From assembly GCA_037501455.1 (NCBI GenBank), contig CM074855.1:34257001-34321000 (forward strand): a stretch of 64,000 bases of DNA, written 5' to 3'. The notes beneath the pieces were generated by a model. The model had not been told where the DNA came from. It made no database searches and saw only the letters and a program-made list of their open reading frames with translations. This document shows positions 1 through 11,811 of this stretch, one piece after another; position 1 is the first letter of the stretch, and every line of letters starts with the position of its first letter. The DNA is from Lantana camara (lineage: Eukaryota > Streptophyta > Magnoliopsida > Lamiales > Verbenaceae). Made by a program: the position numbers and the translations under genes.

Positions 1-2037
1 ATAGACCTTAGAACCTTGAAGTACATCAAAGAGTTCGTCGATATGAGGCAACGGATATTTGTTTTTGACTGTCATCCGATTTAACTCCCGATAATCAACA
101 CACATACGTATCGTTCCATCCTTCTTTTTGACAAACAACACTGGAGCCCCCCAAGGCGATGTGCTAGGCCGGATGAATTATTTATCTGTTAACTCTTGGA
201 GTTGTTTCTTCAACTCTTGTAACTCAGCTGGTGCCATGCGGTACGGGGTCTTAGAATAGGGTTCTGCACCTGGTGTTAATTCGATGACAAATTCGATTTC
301 TCTTTGGGGCGGTAAGGATTCTAAATCCTCAGGGAATACTTCCGGAAATTCCTTCACAATCCTTACCTCTTCCACCTTAATCTTATCCTCAGGCTTATTA
401 ATCAAGTAGGCCAAAATTCCTTGATTCCCTTTTCTGATCAATTGTTTTACTTCCCCAAATAACGCTAAAGATACAGACATCGGTCCACTATCGGGTTTTA
501 TAGGGATAGTCACTGGGTTTTCAATCTTGATTTGCTTATTAAAGCAATCAATTTGTGCTCGGTGATGGTATAACCAATCCATCCCCAAAATAACATCATA
601 GCCTCCAATAGGAAGTTCAATAAGATTGGCGAGATATTCATCTTCACCAATTCTTACTGGGCATTCTGGGTATATCCTATCAGTCATCATACTAGCACCT
701 ACTGGAGTTTGTACCTCAATTTGGTAAGGCATAACTTCACAATGTAAATTTAAATTTACCGCAAAGTTCGGATACATAAAAGAATGGGTAGCTCCAGGAT
801 CAAATAATACTTTGCCTTTACTTCCAAAAACATAAAACATACCTTCTACCACATCGTTGGGGTCTGGTGCTCCCTCTCCGGCTATGGCATAGGCTCGTGC
901 AGGCACTCGAGGTTTTCCTCCAGGTTTTATTGGTTGTTTTTGTGCTCCTCTAGCTACATTGGTCGTCATTTCTCTCTTCTCCGGGCAGTTATTAACATAA
1001 TGGTTAGGATTACCACATCGAAAACACCGATGGTTTTTCTTCCAACAATCTTCCTCCTTGTGATTAGGGTTTCCACAAATTCTGCAATTTCCCACTGTAT
1101 TTGGTCGTCCCCCGGGTCCTCTCCCAGCATTATTGGGGCGATTGTTAGAAAACTTGTATTCCACCCTTTGAAATTTCTTCATAGGGCCTCCTTGCATAAC
1201 TGCCTTACCCTTCCGCACTCCGTCCTCAATCCTATGTATCTCCTGTAACTCAGACTCGGCTTCTAAGGCTTTATTCACCACTTGGACATAATATTCAAAG
1301 TCGCAAGCAATCAAATGGCGTCGAATCTCGGTCCGAAGACTATCCACAAATTTTCTCATCATCCTTCTTTCATCGGCTTGGATGTGAGGTGCATATTGGA
1401 TCAGACGATTAAATTGAGCCTCGTATTGGGAAACTGTGGAGGTTCCTTGAATCAACGCCATAAACTCTCGTTCTCTAGCATCCTTTACTACTTGGGGTAC
1501 ATACTTGTTGTGGAAAGCTCGAGAGAAGTTCTCCCAGGTCCATGGCTTTCCTTGTCGTTCCCATTGGCTGGAGGTTAATCTCCACCAACTTCTAGCAGCA
1601 TCTACGAATAGGAAAGTGGCATAACGTATCTTCTGAAGATCATTGTAATTTAGTGCATGATAGATGTTTTCGATATCACTAAACCAGGATTCTGCCACTC
1701 GATTGTTAGGTTCGCCAAAAAATTTAGGCGGATGGAAAGTAAGGAATCGCTCTAAGCCTTTATCTCCTACGTCACCACCTACGTGCCCTTGCTGTTAGCA
1801 AAATTGTATAAATCGTTGCATCATATCGGGCATGTCTCCTGCCACATGTTGTTGATGGGCTTCTTGGTGTAGAGAACCATGTGGGTAGTTGCCAATGCTA
1901 CGCTCTTCCTCTGTGCGTTCCCTTTCGCTTCTTTCTTGTCCACGGCCTCTGGAAGCTGATGCTCGAGAAAGTGGAGGTCTTCCTCTTCGAGCCGAACGAT
2001 CAGGAGAGTTAGTTCGAGAACCTTGTTGTGATGCCAT
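1..2037 (-). pseudogene. gag-pol: D gag-pol (gag, protease, start of RT), two nonsense codons
   Basis: One reading frame runs from the ATG at 2037 down to base 1, broken by stops at 1795-1797 (TAA, probably from CAA) and 178-180 (TAA). The N-terminus is Arg/Ser-rich. A Retrotrans_gag core follows (SWWRLTSSQW; FHNKYVPQ), then two zinc knuckles (CRICGNPNHKEEDC and CFRCGNPNHYVNNC). The aspartic protease has DPGATHSF and the late motif ILGMDWL. After the second stop the frame continues with the RT N-terminus ([35 protein letters not shown]) and is cut by the window. Gag binds genomic RNA and forms the particle, protease processes the polyprotein and RT copies the RNA. Both stops fit C-to-T changes, as expected in methylated DNA. 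Similarity to A, B and E places D in the Tekay/Del-like chromovirus group; lineage placement is from motif recognition only. Confidence 0.9.
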
Positions 2038-2500
2038 TTTCTACAACTCAACCACACACGCAATTGTCAGTAATTAGAAAATTAAAGACAAGGTTAGCAT
2101 CTCCTACAATCTCATGTAATCCAATCAATACCCTAACATACATTACAGAGACAAAGATGCATAAAATTTTTTTTTGAATGCTATAGCCTAGTACCGGACA
2201 TATTATAAACAAAGCTGTATATATATATATATATACAAAGATTTACATGTAATGTACATAGTGGATCCCACTATCCAGATAAACCTATCTACAACCTGTA
2301 CAACCATGTCCCCACCAGTCAAAATACGGCCTCACCCGTGCAGGTATATACACCTCAAAAGCATGGTCACATAACCTATCAGTCTAACTATGCCATGCTA
2401 AGCAACCTATGAGCAAAAAGGGTTGTTATCGCTACTATCCGATAATCTAAGTAATCACACAAAATTTTAGCCACATGGGTTAATGCCCCATCTACCCAGC
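2038..2500 (-). other. D spacer between extra ORF and gag
   Basis: This noncoding interval between the extra ORF and gag contains a (TA)n tract at about 2218-2235 and no recognisable domain. I see no clear regulatory signal in it. Confidence 0.5.
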
Positions 2501-3488
2501 TCAAATATCAATGTCCTCGTCAGAAGACTCAGTATCATCACTGGAAGACTCAATGTCACTACTAGAGGAACTACTAATCGTAGTCGAAGTGATCCCTGAT
2601 ACAACATCCTCGTCTCCCTCAGGCTCCTCAGGATCTACCATAACAACGTCTAAGAACAGCTGCTCAATCCACTGTACGTCAATATCTTCCATAAATGCAA
2701 CAATATCCTCAATATCCTCATCTACTGGCACCACTAATCCCTGATTCAGCTCCTCACCCTCGGGTGCCACCTCCTCTCCCTCTGGTCCTACTTCCTCATT
2801 TTCATGACCCTCATTTCCCTCATTCTCACCGGCCGGATCAACAACCCAGTGTCCCTCCTCATTGTCCCCAGGCCCCGCTAGATCCTCTATCGGCTCCTCC
2901 TCTCTAGCTATATCCTGTGCCAACCCCACTGGATGTACTACCATACGATCCTCACTCACTACCGTCGGTACTGTCTCACCCCCAGCTGGCCCACAACCTG
3001 GTGGCCAATCTCTAATGGCACTAACTACACCTCTGCCTCTAGGTATGATCGGACTACCGGGAACAGGGCGTACCCCTGATGGTCCTGCCTCCTGAGTATT
3101 GCCAGCAACCTTCTTGGTCTGGCAGTAGTCGAACTCGCAAGTCAAGGTCCAACTCCATGTCTGTATGTACTTCATTAAGGCGACGAATGGACTCTTGGCA
3201 TCGTGCCTCTAGATCCTCAAATATTTTCTTTAAATTTTCTTTTAGACTTTCAGCGTACTCCTGTATTTCTTGTACTCTTTTTGCTATTTCCACATCTACT
3301 GGTTCTTTCCCAGTCCCTAATCGCCTTAACCGCTCAACCTCTCTATTTTGCTCTCGCAGCTCACGACTTAATTCCTTAATTTGTTCCTCATAAGCGTGGA
3401 TAATGGCTAGGAGGTCTTCCCGAGTTTTATTTATATCTATCCCCTCACTAGTAAGATCTATCGTAGCTTTACCCTGATCAGCTGCCAT
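2501..3488 (-). pseudogene. D extra ORF upstream of gag: coiled coil plus acidic tail, frameshifted
   Basis: Between the primer binding site and gag, on the element's sense strand, lies a coding stretch unlike gag or pol. The N-terminal part (ATG at 3488, MAADQGKATIDLTSEG) is rich in Glu, Lys, Arg and Leu with heptad-like spacing (IKELSRELREQNREVERLRRL), which suggests a coiled coil of about 100 residues. At about 3100-3170 the frame shifts. The other frame continues through a Gly/Pro-rich linker into a strongly acidic region (EDIEDIVAFMEDIDVQWIEQL) and ends with a Ser/Asp/Glu run (SSSSSSDIESSSDDTESSDEDIDI) at 2501. Reading both parts as one original protein of about 330 residues is inference. 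I do not recognise the family and assign no function. Ogre/Tat elements carry an ORF before gag, but D's gag and protease look Tekay-like. Confidence 0.65.
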
Positions 3489-3755
3489 CCTGTAATTCAA
3501 ATTTTAAATCAGTACCAGTTTATGTATAAAATTAAACAAATAATAAATAAATAACGAACAATTTTTATTTTAATCATATTATATCAAAGAAGAATGACAT
3601 AGACTGGTCGACCCAGGTTCTGTCATCGCTTCCTCTCTATAGTTTACTTACCAAATCCCAGTCTCGGGGTTCCTACAGTATAGAACTTACTATTGGTTGA
3701 GCCCATACTTCACATTCCAAGGATCCTGTCCCAGCAGATTAGGTATCCAACCTAA

Positions 3756-3767
3756 GCTCTGATACCA
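3756..3767 (-). other. D primer binding site, initiator tRNA-Met
   Basis: The minus strand reads TGGTATCAGAGC, complementary to the 3' end of plant initiator tRNA-Met. It lies two bases inside the LTR end, where minus-strand DNA synthesis would be primed. Confidence 0.92.
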
Positions 3768-5413
3768 CGTGTGGCGCCCCGACCCGGGGCCTCTATTTTG
3801 CCTACGGGACCGGGCGTCAGGTGATACCAGTCACTCCACAAAACCTGTATAAACTCTAATACAAGAGCCATATCTAATTCAGAATATAATACATTAAGGA
3901 TATTCAGTGTCAACACACTTATTTACAACCCTTATTGTCTAAGATTAGAAGTATTGTACATTATTCGTGACCCTACGTTGACTAGACTATCTCAGCCACC
4001 AATATTTACACCTGAGATATAGTCACTACTTTATTCAAACCAATATGTACGCTATGCACAGTATCACCCTTAGCTCAATTCCCATTTCCAGTATCGCATC
4101 CTCTAATAGCACATTCTGGAGAACAAAACGAAATAGAAGGAAATATAGGGTGAGTCAAATGACTCAGTGGGAATTATCGCAATAATCAAGAACCGAAAGA
4201 TATCAGAGCAAATCAGAAAAGTAACGATAACAACGATAAAAAAATAAAGAACAGGGTAAACAAATAATGTTCACTGAAGGTCAAACGTTATAGGTCCCGC
4301 CTTGTATCGCCTTCCCAGATGATCAGTCCAGGCAGTAATCAGTGGCAGTGGACAGTACAGAGACCAGCGACGCACGCGTGGTCATTCCCAGGGAGCGACC
4401 TTACGAATTAGCGAACTTTGGGGTCCCCGCAGTCGTTATTCTCCTTCCAATCGGTTTACAGAATCGGTTACAGAATCAGGCTTAGGTAGGTTTAGGGTAG
4501 GCTTACAGCTCAAAAAAAATGGCTATCAATCAGAGACTCAGAACACAAGGCAGTGAACATGTAATAGATAGTACAACAACAGTTCAACGAATAGATCAAC
4601 AGACAGTAACAGATTAGCAAACCGTTGAGAGGATAATTCAGAAAATAGATCAATAAACAGCTCAAAAGGTAATTCAGACAATTTAAGGAGCAATGCAAAA
4701 GATAAGCCAAAGAACAATCCAAGAATAATGAACCAGATAGGATATATAGAAGTAAAGAGAAAGAAATCATGCTACGAGAATTGTGTTTTGTCTCCAGCAA
4801 GAAGGGGTTATTCACACCTGTCAATCAGGGCTGTTGAGCTTCGTAGTCTGTTTGGTGCTGCTCTAAATTACCTGACAAGAATAAGGTAATTGGCTAAACT
4901 CATATTCTATTGTTGGTGATTAATTATTTCTAGATACGAATTTCTATAATATATCGACATCAATTGGTTAATATTGACGTGTTTATTAATAACTCATTCT
5001 CGACGCAATTAATAATAATTGGATTAATAAACAAGTATATAAAATTATTGTGTATATTTATTAACAATTATATAAGTTCTAATAGATATTTAAACAATAT
5101 TATAAAATATCACTTAATCCTTGAATTAGTCAAATTTCTCCAATAGATTCCATTGGGTGGGGCCCACGTCAAAGTCCAGGTCAAAATAGATTTCAAATTC
5201 AAGGTTAAACTTTAATTATTCTTTACAATTAGTTAATAATACTTCTAATATAATGGCATTAGTGATTACTTATTATAAATGTCACGGTAATAATATTGAG
5301 AATCAAGGTTAATAATTAATTAGTCCTTATAATTATAACTATAATTATAATCATAAATTTAATTACCGAAATCCATTTATATTATTGTTAAGATCTCGGG
5401 TATAGTTGTTGTG

Positions 5414-5446
<33 letters not shown>

Positions 5447-5456
5447 TTTACATAAC

Positions 5457-5499
<43 letters not shown>
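5414..5499. repeat. TTA/ATT trinucleotide microsatellite
   Basis: Two blocks of (TTA)n/(ATT)n at 5414-5444 and 5457-5499 are separated by a short imperfect spacer inside the D LTR. Confidence 0.95.
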
Positions 5500-5502
<3 letters not shown>

Positions 5503-5806
5503 TTTATACATAATTAAGTTCCAATCCGTAACGACCGTCTAGCGAATCATCAATATTATCGTACAGATAGGTTTAGGAAGTCATAAATAATTTTCTGGTA
5601 TTTTTCCGGCGAGTCGCCGCCGCCGGACCGCCGCCTGCCGCCGTCGAACCACCACATTACGTCACTGGAAAATTTCCCAAAAATAACCAAAATGACTGTC
5701 TTTTTACGCTCATTAACAATATTCAATCAATTTCAGCTTATAATCTCAGGTTAGGGATTAATTCAAGAATCCCCTTCCAATCCCAACCTCAAACCCTAAA
5801 ATTAAA

Positions 5807-5871
5807 GGGGGTGATGGCGTCTCTGGTTGGGGAGAATTGGGGGTGATGGCGTCTCTGGTTGGGGAGAATTT
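5807..5871. repeat. 32-bp tandem duplication in D LTR
   Basis: The phrase GTGATGGCGTCTCTGGTTGG recurs at 5811 and 5843, a period of 32 bp, with near-identical flanks. Confidence 0.93.
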
Positions 5872-5932
5872 CTGTGTGTGTGTGAAGGAGTTGAGTGCGT
5901 GTGTTTTTAGGTATAAAGTTAAATGAATTAAA

Positions 5933-5949
5933 GGGGGGGGGGGGGGGGG
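5933..5949. repeat. 17-base G homopolymer
   Basis: This is an uninterrupted run of G on the plus strand within the D LTR. Run length is often misread in sequencing. Confidence 0.9.
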
Positions 5950-7582
5950 TTGGGTTATTTTAATCAGACGCACTATGCATCTGATTTAATTCCTTTTTTT
6001 TTTTCTTTTTACCCCAAACTTTCCTAAATTCTATTTTCACCCCCAAAACTTCTAATTTAATTTATCTAGGCCCAATAACATAATTAATGCCCTATTAATA
6101 TTTTATAAACACACAATTATATAATATAATCGATTACCATAATTTACGGGGCGTCACACCAACACACCTAAGTTAGGCGGGACGTAGACCCAGAATTTAA
6201 AATTCAGAGCGTGCGAATGTGGAAGCTTAAACATGTCAAACCATAAAATTTTCTAACATACAAATAACGGGTTCAACTAGTATAAATCCCTAGTCCCGAA
6301 TATCAACCATAAACAAAATCTTAGATCACAATTCAAACGGGTTCATACTATCCCTAGAAGCCTGTCCCGAATCATCACATAAGTTAAACAATAGATTCAT
6401 ATGCATATACATGCTCATGTTATAAAAACTTAATCAAATTCAAATATGAATGCAAAAGACCAAACTTGTACAAAAGACTCGACTCCAAAACGGAATTCAA
6501 GACCGACTCACGCCGCCTAGCTCGAACTTCAAAGCAAACCTGCAAAGATAAAAACATGGGGAGGGAGGAGGGTCAGTCCAAAGACTGAGTGAGGGGCTAC
6601 ACATGCACACCTACATATACATAGAGCACAACACGTTTAAAAGTGAATGTTCATGAATCCGAGATTAGTTTTTGTACTCCAAAACATTTGCCCGTGATAA
6701 TAATATATATAGGGTGGCTTAACAAACAAAACAAAATGGAACTTAAGTTACATAGTCATAAGGTAAGTTCATAACAGAGGAAACTTAACAGGCATATCAA
6801 AACATATGTTATTAGGTTAAAAGTATACCAAATTTTATCTTAATTTAAGAGTCTACCCCCGTTTCACGAACTTATGACAGACAAGCAAAAAACTTGGTGG
6901 GTACGAGTGCAAATCCAACAAACTCCTTCATATCAAACTCATAGGCATAATAAAACAAAATCAAAACAAGCGTACTTTCTGTACTTCGGGTGATGGAAGG
7001 GTTGTACATACCCTAACCATCCCGGCATTTATGTGTGGGTCGTGAGTTTCATGACACTCACGCCCGAGGATTCCATTTTCCAACCAATCTCCTGGTGGGG
7101 TCCGGGTTGATCCTTAAAGTGGAGATTGTACTCGGGAGTAACCCGACGGCACAACACCGTCCAGGGCCTCCTTCGTATGAATCTCCAGGGCCCAGCAAAG
7201 CGCAAAGAGCAAAAGGTAAAACTCAAAGTGCAAAACCCGCTACCGATAGACAACCGTACCTCATGCATATTGTATTTATCAAATCGTACGTATGTACCAT
7301 GCACCGACCTCAAAATCATATCAAAATCGAAGCTAAGCATATATAGGCTCATACATAGGATTCATACTTTCAAACTAACTACAAAACCAACAAAACACGT
7401 ATGTCACACATATCTACATATACATAGAGGCTTATAAGTCACATGCATCTGAAAACGACCACATTTCAATAGGGTTTAACTATATCCTAAACTCACCTTA
7501 CACTGATGAAGCCAAAGACATGATCGATCCACCCCGGAGTCAACTTGACCAACAAACACCACTCCGGGTGAACCTGAACAAA

Positions 7583-8711
7583 CTGAAGACAAAGTACAAG
7601 ACTTAGACTCAAAACGAACCATATAGATGCACGACTTATGTTTATGCACTTAAGGAATGCAATCAATTAGGCAAAGTTCATGTTCATGTGTACAATTAAG
7701 GTAATGGATGTAAATAAGATGGCAAACGGTAACACTTAATCAATCATGAACATGTGAAACACTTAACACATAATAGCATGCCTTAAAATCACATACTTCA
7801 TCATATCACATCAATTCATATTCATATAAGAGCATATAACAAGTTCAAAACATGTAAGGAAGGCAATTAGGTATAACGATACGTCACTCGTAGCACTTAG
7901 GGCAAACTAGTTCATAGTTCACATGCAAGCATCGAAATCATACCAAAACGAGTACATACACATTATTTATACTTGGAACATAACAAATTCAAACATTAAC
8001 AAGTCATAGAAAAACAATTCATACATATAAACAAGCACACAACATATAAGGATCAAGATAGGGGAGGGAAACGGGCAAGACAAGCAAACAAACGAAGAAA
8101 ACACACAAAACACCAAGCCTTGGGGACTAATGGCCGTTAGTCCCCTATCTTCTATCTTCCACTAACGGCCGTTAGTGGGCACAAAACCTCCAACTGCTAC
8201 TAACGGCCGTTACCTTCAAGAGGGCTAACGGGCGTTAGCCCTCCCCTGCTTCGTCTTCCTCGCACAAACGCCTGCAAATCAGCCTCAAAACCCCACAAAA
8301 CTCACACTAAAGCTAGATAACATATAAGGGAATGTTAGGACATCAAAAACTCAAGAATTTACGGCCTAAAACAAAGCAAAACCCGAAGCAAAACAAGGAG
8401 CAATTATAAGAGATTCAAACATATACATATATTGCATTCAAGCTTGGAGCATTGATGGCAACTCCATAATAACTCAACTACCACTTAATACATGAACATA
8501 GAAGCATCTATGGATGTCTTGTGATCATATATCATGTATCAAACTAAAAGAAATTACAAGGAAAGGCATATAATTCATGCAAGATCCCAAAACCCTCACT
8601 ATTCACCACTATTCATGCTCTTCCCCAAAACCCTAGAAAATTAAGCTCAAATTCTAAGTTTCGTGGATGAAAAGAACCAAAAATGGATGTATAACACAAA
8701 AATATGCTTAC
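7583..8711 (-). other. Intron-like segment in C 3' LTR
   Basis: On the minus strand the donor reads CAAGAG|GTAAGC at 8711 and the acceptor TTTGTCTTCAG ends at 7583 (an alternative CAG ends at 7574). The equivalent sites in the 5' LTR are at 40143 and 38992. Splicing is inferred from site quality and from the precise absence of the corresponding segment in element E. Confidence 0.5.
8122..8245. repeat. Palindrome array, family C: ACTAACGGCCGTTAGT type
   Basis: Four near-palindromes lie at 8122-8145, 8160-8177, 8198-8214 and 8221-8242. The shared unit is CTAACGGCCGTTAG with core CGGCCG or CGGGCG. The array starts about 466 nt after the putative donor. Confidence 0.9.
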
Positions 8712-9447
8712 CTCTTGGATTGGGTGAAGGATGGAAGAGATTTGAGCTCAAAATCCCAAGGGTGTGAATAGTGGCGGGATTTCTATTCTTTTCTTGCTTG
8801 GAGCTGATTTCCTCTTGATTCCTTGCTTATGGTTCGAAATGGGGCACCCAAATCAGGTATAGGGTCAAGTTGGGGAGAAATGGGTTCAAGTCTTGGTTCA
8901 TTTGGATCTCAAACGGGTTGGATATGGCCAAAACGGGTAGGATAGTGCACATCGGTTCAAGCTGCTCGGTTTGTCGAGGTTTCGGAGGTTCAAACGGGAT
9001 TAAAAGGTTATGAGGCTTGTTCTATTGATTCCAAATTGTCAAAACAAGTTCAATGGTGGTGTCAGAATTCGAATCCGAATTCCTGAGCTCAAGTTACAAC
9101 GCCCGGAACCCAGGGTGCGCTAAATGTTCTTTAGCCCCCTTTTAAGTTCCGTAATCACCAAAACAAATTAAAAACTCAAACAAGCAAGCTCTAAAACAAG
9201 TATAAAGCATGTAAACACATTAATAAATAATATAATTCATGCATAGTAAGTTGTTACAAATATCAGAATCGAAAACGGGGCTAAACAGGTTGAAAAGGGC
9301 ATAAAACGTTAATGTTAAAAACAAGAAGCATATAACACATATTCAAAAGTCATTTAAATCATATAATTGCATGCTCAATTAATTAAAATCACACTTGGCA
9401 CACTCGTGTCATTCGTACCTGTACTGCCGAAGAGTCGGGATGTTATA

Positions 9448-9468
9448 AACTCCCCCCCCCCCTTAAAA
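9448..9468 (-). other. C polypurine tract
   Basis: The minus strand reads a purine run (TTTTAAGGGG..., then GAGTT) just before the 3' LTR. This is the usual position of the plus-strand primer. Confidence 0.8.
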
Positions 9469-10258
9469 GGACCTGGTCCTCCAGGTCCGACCGCTCGAGT
9501 TGGAATTGCGAGCAACTCTCTCGTATTCACCTAAGTTCGAGGTTCACGACATCCTGACGAGGGTTAGCTCGAGAAAGGTCTTCTAGCACAAGGGGTCTGA
9601 TTTCTTCAAGTGTAGCTGGAGGGCTCCTTCGCAAACTTGATTCTGGCTTGGAGCAGCTCGATTTGTTTCGCACGATGAGAGGGTCTATACGAGATTCATC
9701 ACCCACCGTTTGATTCATTTCAAGCTAACTCAAGAGCTACGAGATACACGAATGGTGCAGTCACCGGACTTCCACCACTTGCACCTTCTCATCTCTGTTG
9801 ATCACCTTGGAAGCTCAGTAGAGACACGACCCTCAACTTACAGTAGGGCTAGAAGACACGTACACTCAAAGTTGTCTCTCGGGACAACTAAACAACAACA
9901 TGCCACAAGCGCAAGTAATAAGAAAGGAAAAGTACCACATAGGAATCACCGAGTACGCGCACGAAAGAGACAAATAGGCAACAACAAAAGTTGGTTACCC
10001 CCGAAATTAAACAATGCATGAGATGAAATACCATGAATGCAAGTACTTCAAATTCCGGTTTCTATTTGATCTCCCATTTAAAGCTTTTGGTTCATTCTCC
10101 TTTACCTATTGGCCCTCGCACGGTCACAATCTGGAAACTTATGCTCCGAAGACCTACAAGCGTAGCATCTTCTTAGCCTAATCCAATACCCCTCGTAGGT
10201 ATGGAGTCTTTCGGGACTTATGCTTCTTCTTACGCCCTCTCTCGGTTTGTATACTATG
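9469..10258 (-). other. C internal region with no recognisable coding
   Basis: Between the polypurine tract and the gag remnant I find no protease, RT, RNase H or integrase motif in any frame. The pol region appears to have been deleted. Short open frames here carry no known domain. Confidence 0.6.
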
Positions 10259-11013
10259 TCAAGAGGGTCTCTTCTCTACTTGCAGATTGGAGCATGATCC
10301 TAATCCAAGTGGTTGCTCCAATGTAGCTTCTCCTCTGCCCCTTGTTAGAATCCAAATTTCGATCTTCAAGGCTCTCTTCGTGGCTTTTTCCCACGTACTT
10401 GTATCTTTGGCGATCAAAGCTTCCTTAAATTCATCCCGAAGGCCTTCCATAAAATACCTAGCCTTCAACTGATCTTCGTTCATAATATGGGACACATATA
10501 CGCCCAACGTCTCGAACTCCTCCAAATATTCCATAACCTTCTTGTTTCCTTGTTTTAAGGCAAAGAATTCTTCGAGTCTTCATTCTCGGAGTATAGCCGG
10601 CGTGTACCTCTTTCTAAATTCCCAAACAAACACTTCCCATGTTAAGTCTTCATTTGTTGCTTCTAATTATTGGGCAATTCTCGACCACCATTGCTTTGCT
10701 TGTCCTTGTAAAAGTAATGAGACAAGGCGGACCATGTTTTGAGGATTGCATGGCCACACTCCAAATATTCCTTCTATCTCGAAGAGCCATTCCTCCACCC
10801 CAAAATCATCACTTCCTCGAATTGTGAAGGATTAAAGGTCCTAAACTCTCGGTACAAGGTTGCAATCGGATCCATAGACGGTGCTGCGGATGAAGTTTGT
10901 CCTTGATTCGGTTGGAAGTGTTGGAACATCGCGGTCATAAACTCCTCGGAATTAAAAGATGGAAAAGGATGTGGTTGAGAAGGTTGACCATAGTTTTGAC
11001 GACGCAGTGGCAT
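10259..11013 (-). pseudogene. gag: C gag remnant
   Basis: The ATG at 11013 (MPLRRQNYGQPSQPHPFPSF) lies just after TTTTCAG on the minus strand. After about 55 residues the frame shifts near 10830. The continuing gag has QGQAKQWWSRI, TWEVFVWEFRKRYTPA, ALKQGNKKVMEYLEEFE and ARYFMEGLRDEFKEAL, with further in-frame stops near 10673 and 10605. These are the conserved parts of Retrotrans_gag. No zinc knuckle or protease follows. The copy is clearly dead. Confidence 0.8.
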
Positions 11014-11811
11014 CCTGAAAATCGCAAGCACTATAATATAGATATGTGCATGATAATTAGTAAGTGCAAATGTCACATAATTAACTCAATTAAGAGAAAT
11101 CAAGAATTACGATGCATCACGTAATATAAAGTCAACAAGATAATAAAATTTTCAAATACATAGCATATCAAACCATGATGCAAATGCACACATAGTTAAA
11201 TTGTCCTATACCGTTCGACCTAGACGAACTCAACATATAACGCCCCAATTTTCGAAAGTTCAGGTAAGCACGCCATGAGCGGGTCTTCGGGAGTTGGGAG
11301 GTTTAATTTAATTATTTCATTCACCTATTTATAACTTTCATCATATTATATACATTATATCTTCTCGTATTTATATGAATTATCTTTATCGTGAATTATA
11401 TGAATTAATTGTTATATGCGATCTAATTACACTACATGTCCTTAATTGACCTTTGTGTAAATTTGTGTACTTAATTGTATTACATGAATTGCGGTTACTT
11501 GAGCATATTCCATGGAATGATACTTGATAGAATGAATTCAAATATTAGAGGGACTTATGTGCAAAAATGGATGACTCATGTCTATTCTTTCAAGACTTTG
11601 AATATATTATCTCATTTCTTCCAATTTATTCCATTTCATTCCAAGAGATACAAGAATTATCACACACCTACACACACTAAAAATCGGTCATTACACCAAG
11701 GAAGAGAAGAAGAATTTCATCTCATATTTCAAGCTAGATTTTAGAGGTATTGTGAGGCTAGGATCATCATCATCATCTTACCATTTCATCTCATCCCTAT
11801 TCCATTTCAAG

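Larger units (their letters stand above)
1..6158 (-). mobile_element. Element D: Ty3/gypsy chromovirus-like retrotransposon, 3' part outside window
   Basis: Read on the minus strand, the order is 5' LTR (3770-6158), initiator-Met primer binding site, an extra ORF, then gag-protease and the start of reverse transcriptase at the window edge. At 6158/6159 the LTR ends and sequence homologous to the LTR of element C begins (matching 33953 onward), so D inserted into C's 3' LTR. The matching duplication of the first bases at 6159 (ccaac) should lie beyond the left edge. Two in-frame stops and one frameshift show that this copy is dead. Confidence 0.9.
3770..6158 (-). repeat. D 5' LTR (2389 bp)
   Basis: The LTR is bounded by TGTGACGCCCCG at its start (minus strand, 6158) and GGGGCGCCACA at its end (3770), both with TG...CA ends, and is followed by the primer binding site. 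It holds an ACACAC-rich leader-like stretch near 5870-5900, a 32-bp tandem duplication, a 17-base homopolymer, a TTA microsatellite and a GC-rich knot at 5608-5652 (CCGGCGAGTCGCCG). No gene is present; short ORFs here are not credible. Confidence 0.9.
6159..9447 (-). repeat. C 3' LTR (first 106 bp of the plus-strand view missing)
   Basis: It matches 33953-35015 and 38630-40880 along its length. The missing end lies beyond element D. On the minus strand the LTR starts at 9447 (TATAACATCCCGAC, against TGTAACATCCCGAC in the other LTR). Within it, the intron-like segment runs from 8711 (donor GTAAGC) to about 7583 (TTGTCTTCAG), and contains the palindrome array at 8122-8245. Short ORFs such as those at 7029-7437 are not genes. 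Confidence 0.88.

Noticed and set aside
934..1578. Plus-strand ORFs of 98-104 codons
   Set aside because: They are antisense shadows of D's gag-protease.
5608..5652. GC-rich knot in D's LTR as a seventh palindrome array
   Set aside because: Only one clear inverted repeat (CCGGCGAGTCGCCG) is present, it lacks repeated units, and I could not place a matching donor upstream.
7029..7437. Overlapping ORFs of about 100 codons on both strands
   Set aside because: They lie in C's LTR in several frames at once; the homologous region of the other LTR (34755-35090) does not keep one frame.
9710..10021. 103-codon ORF in C's internal region
   Set aside because: It is on the strand opposite to the element, with no recognisable domain, in a region where pol has been deleted.
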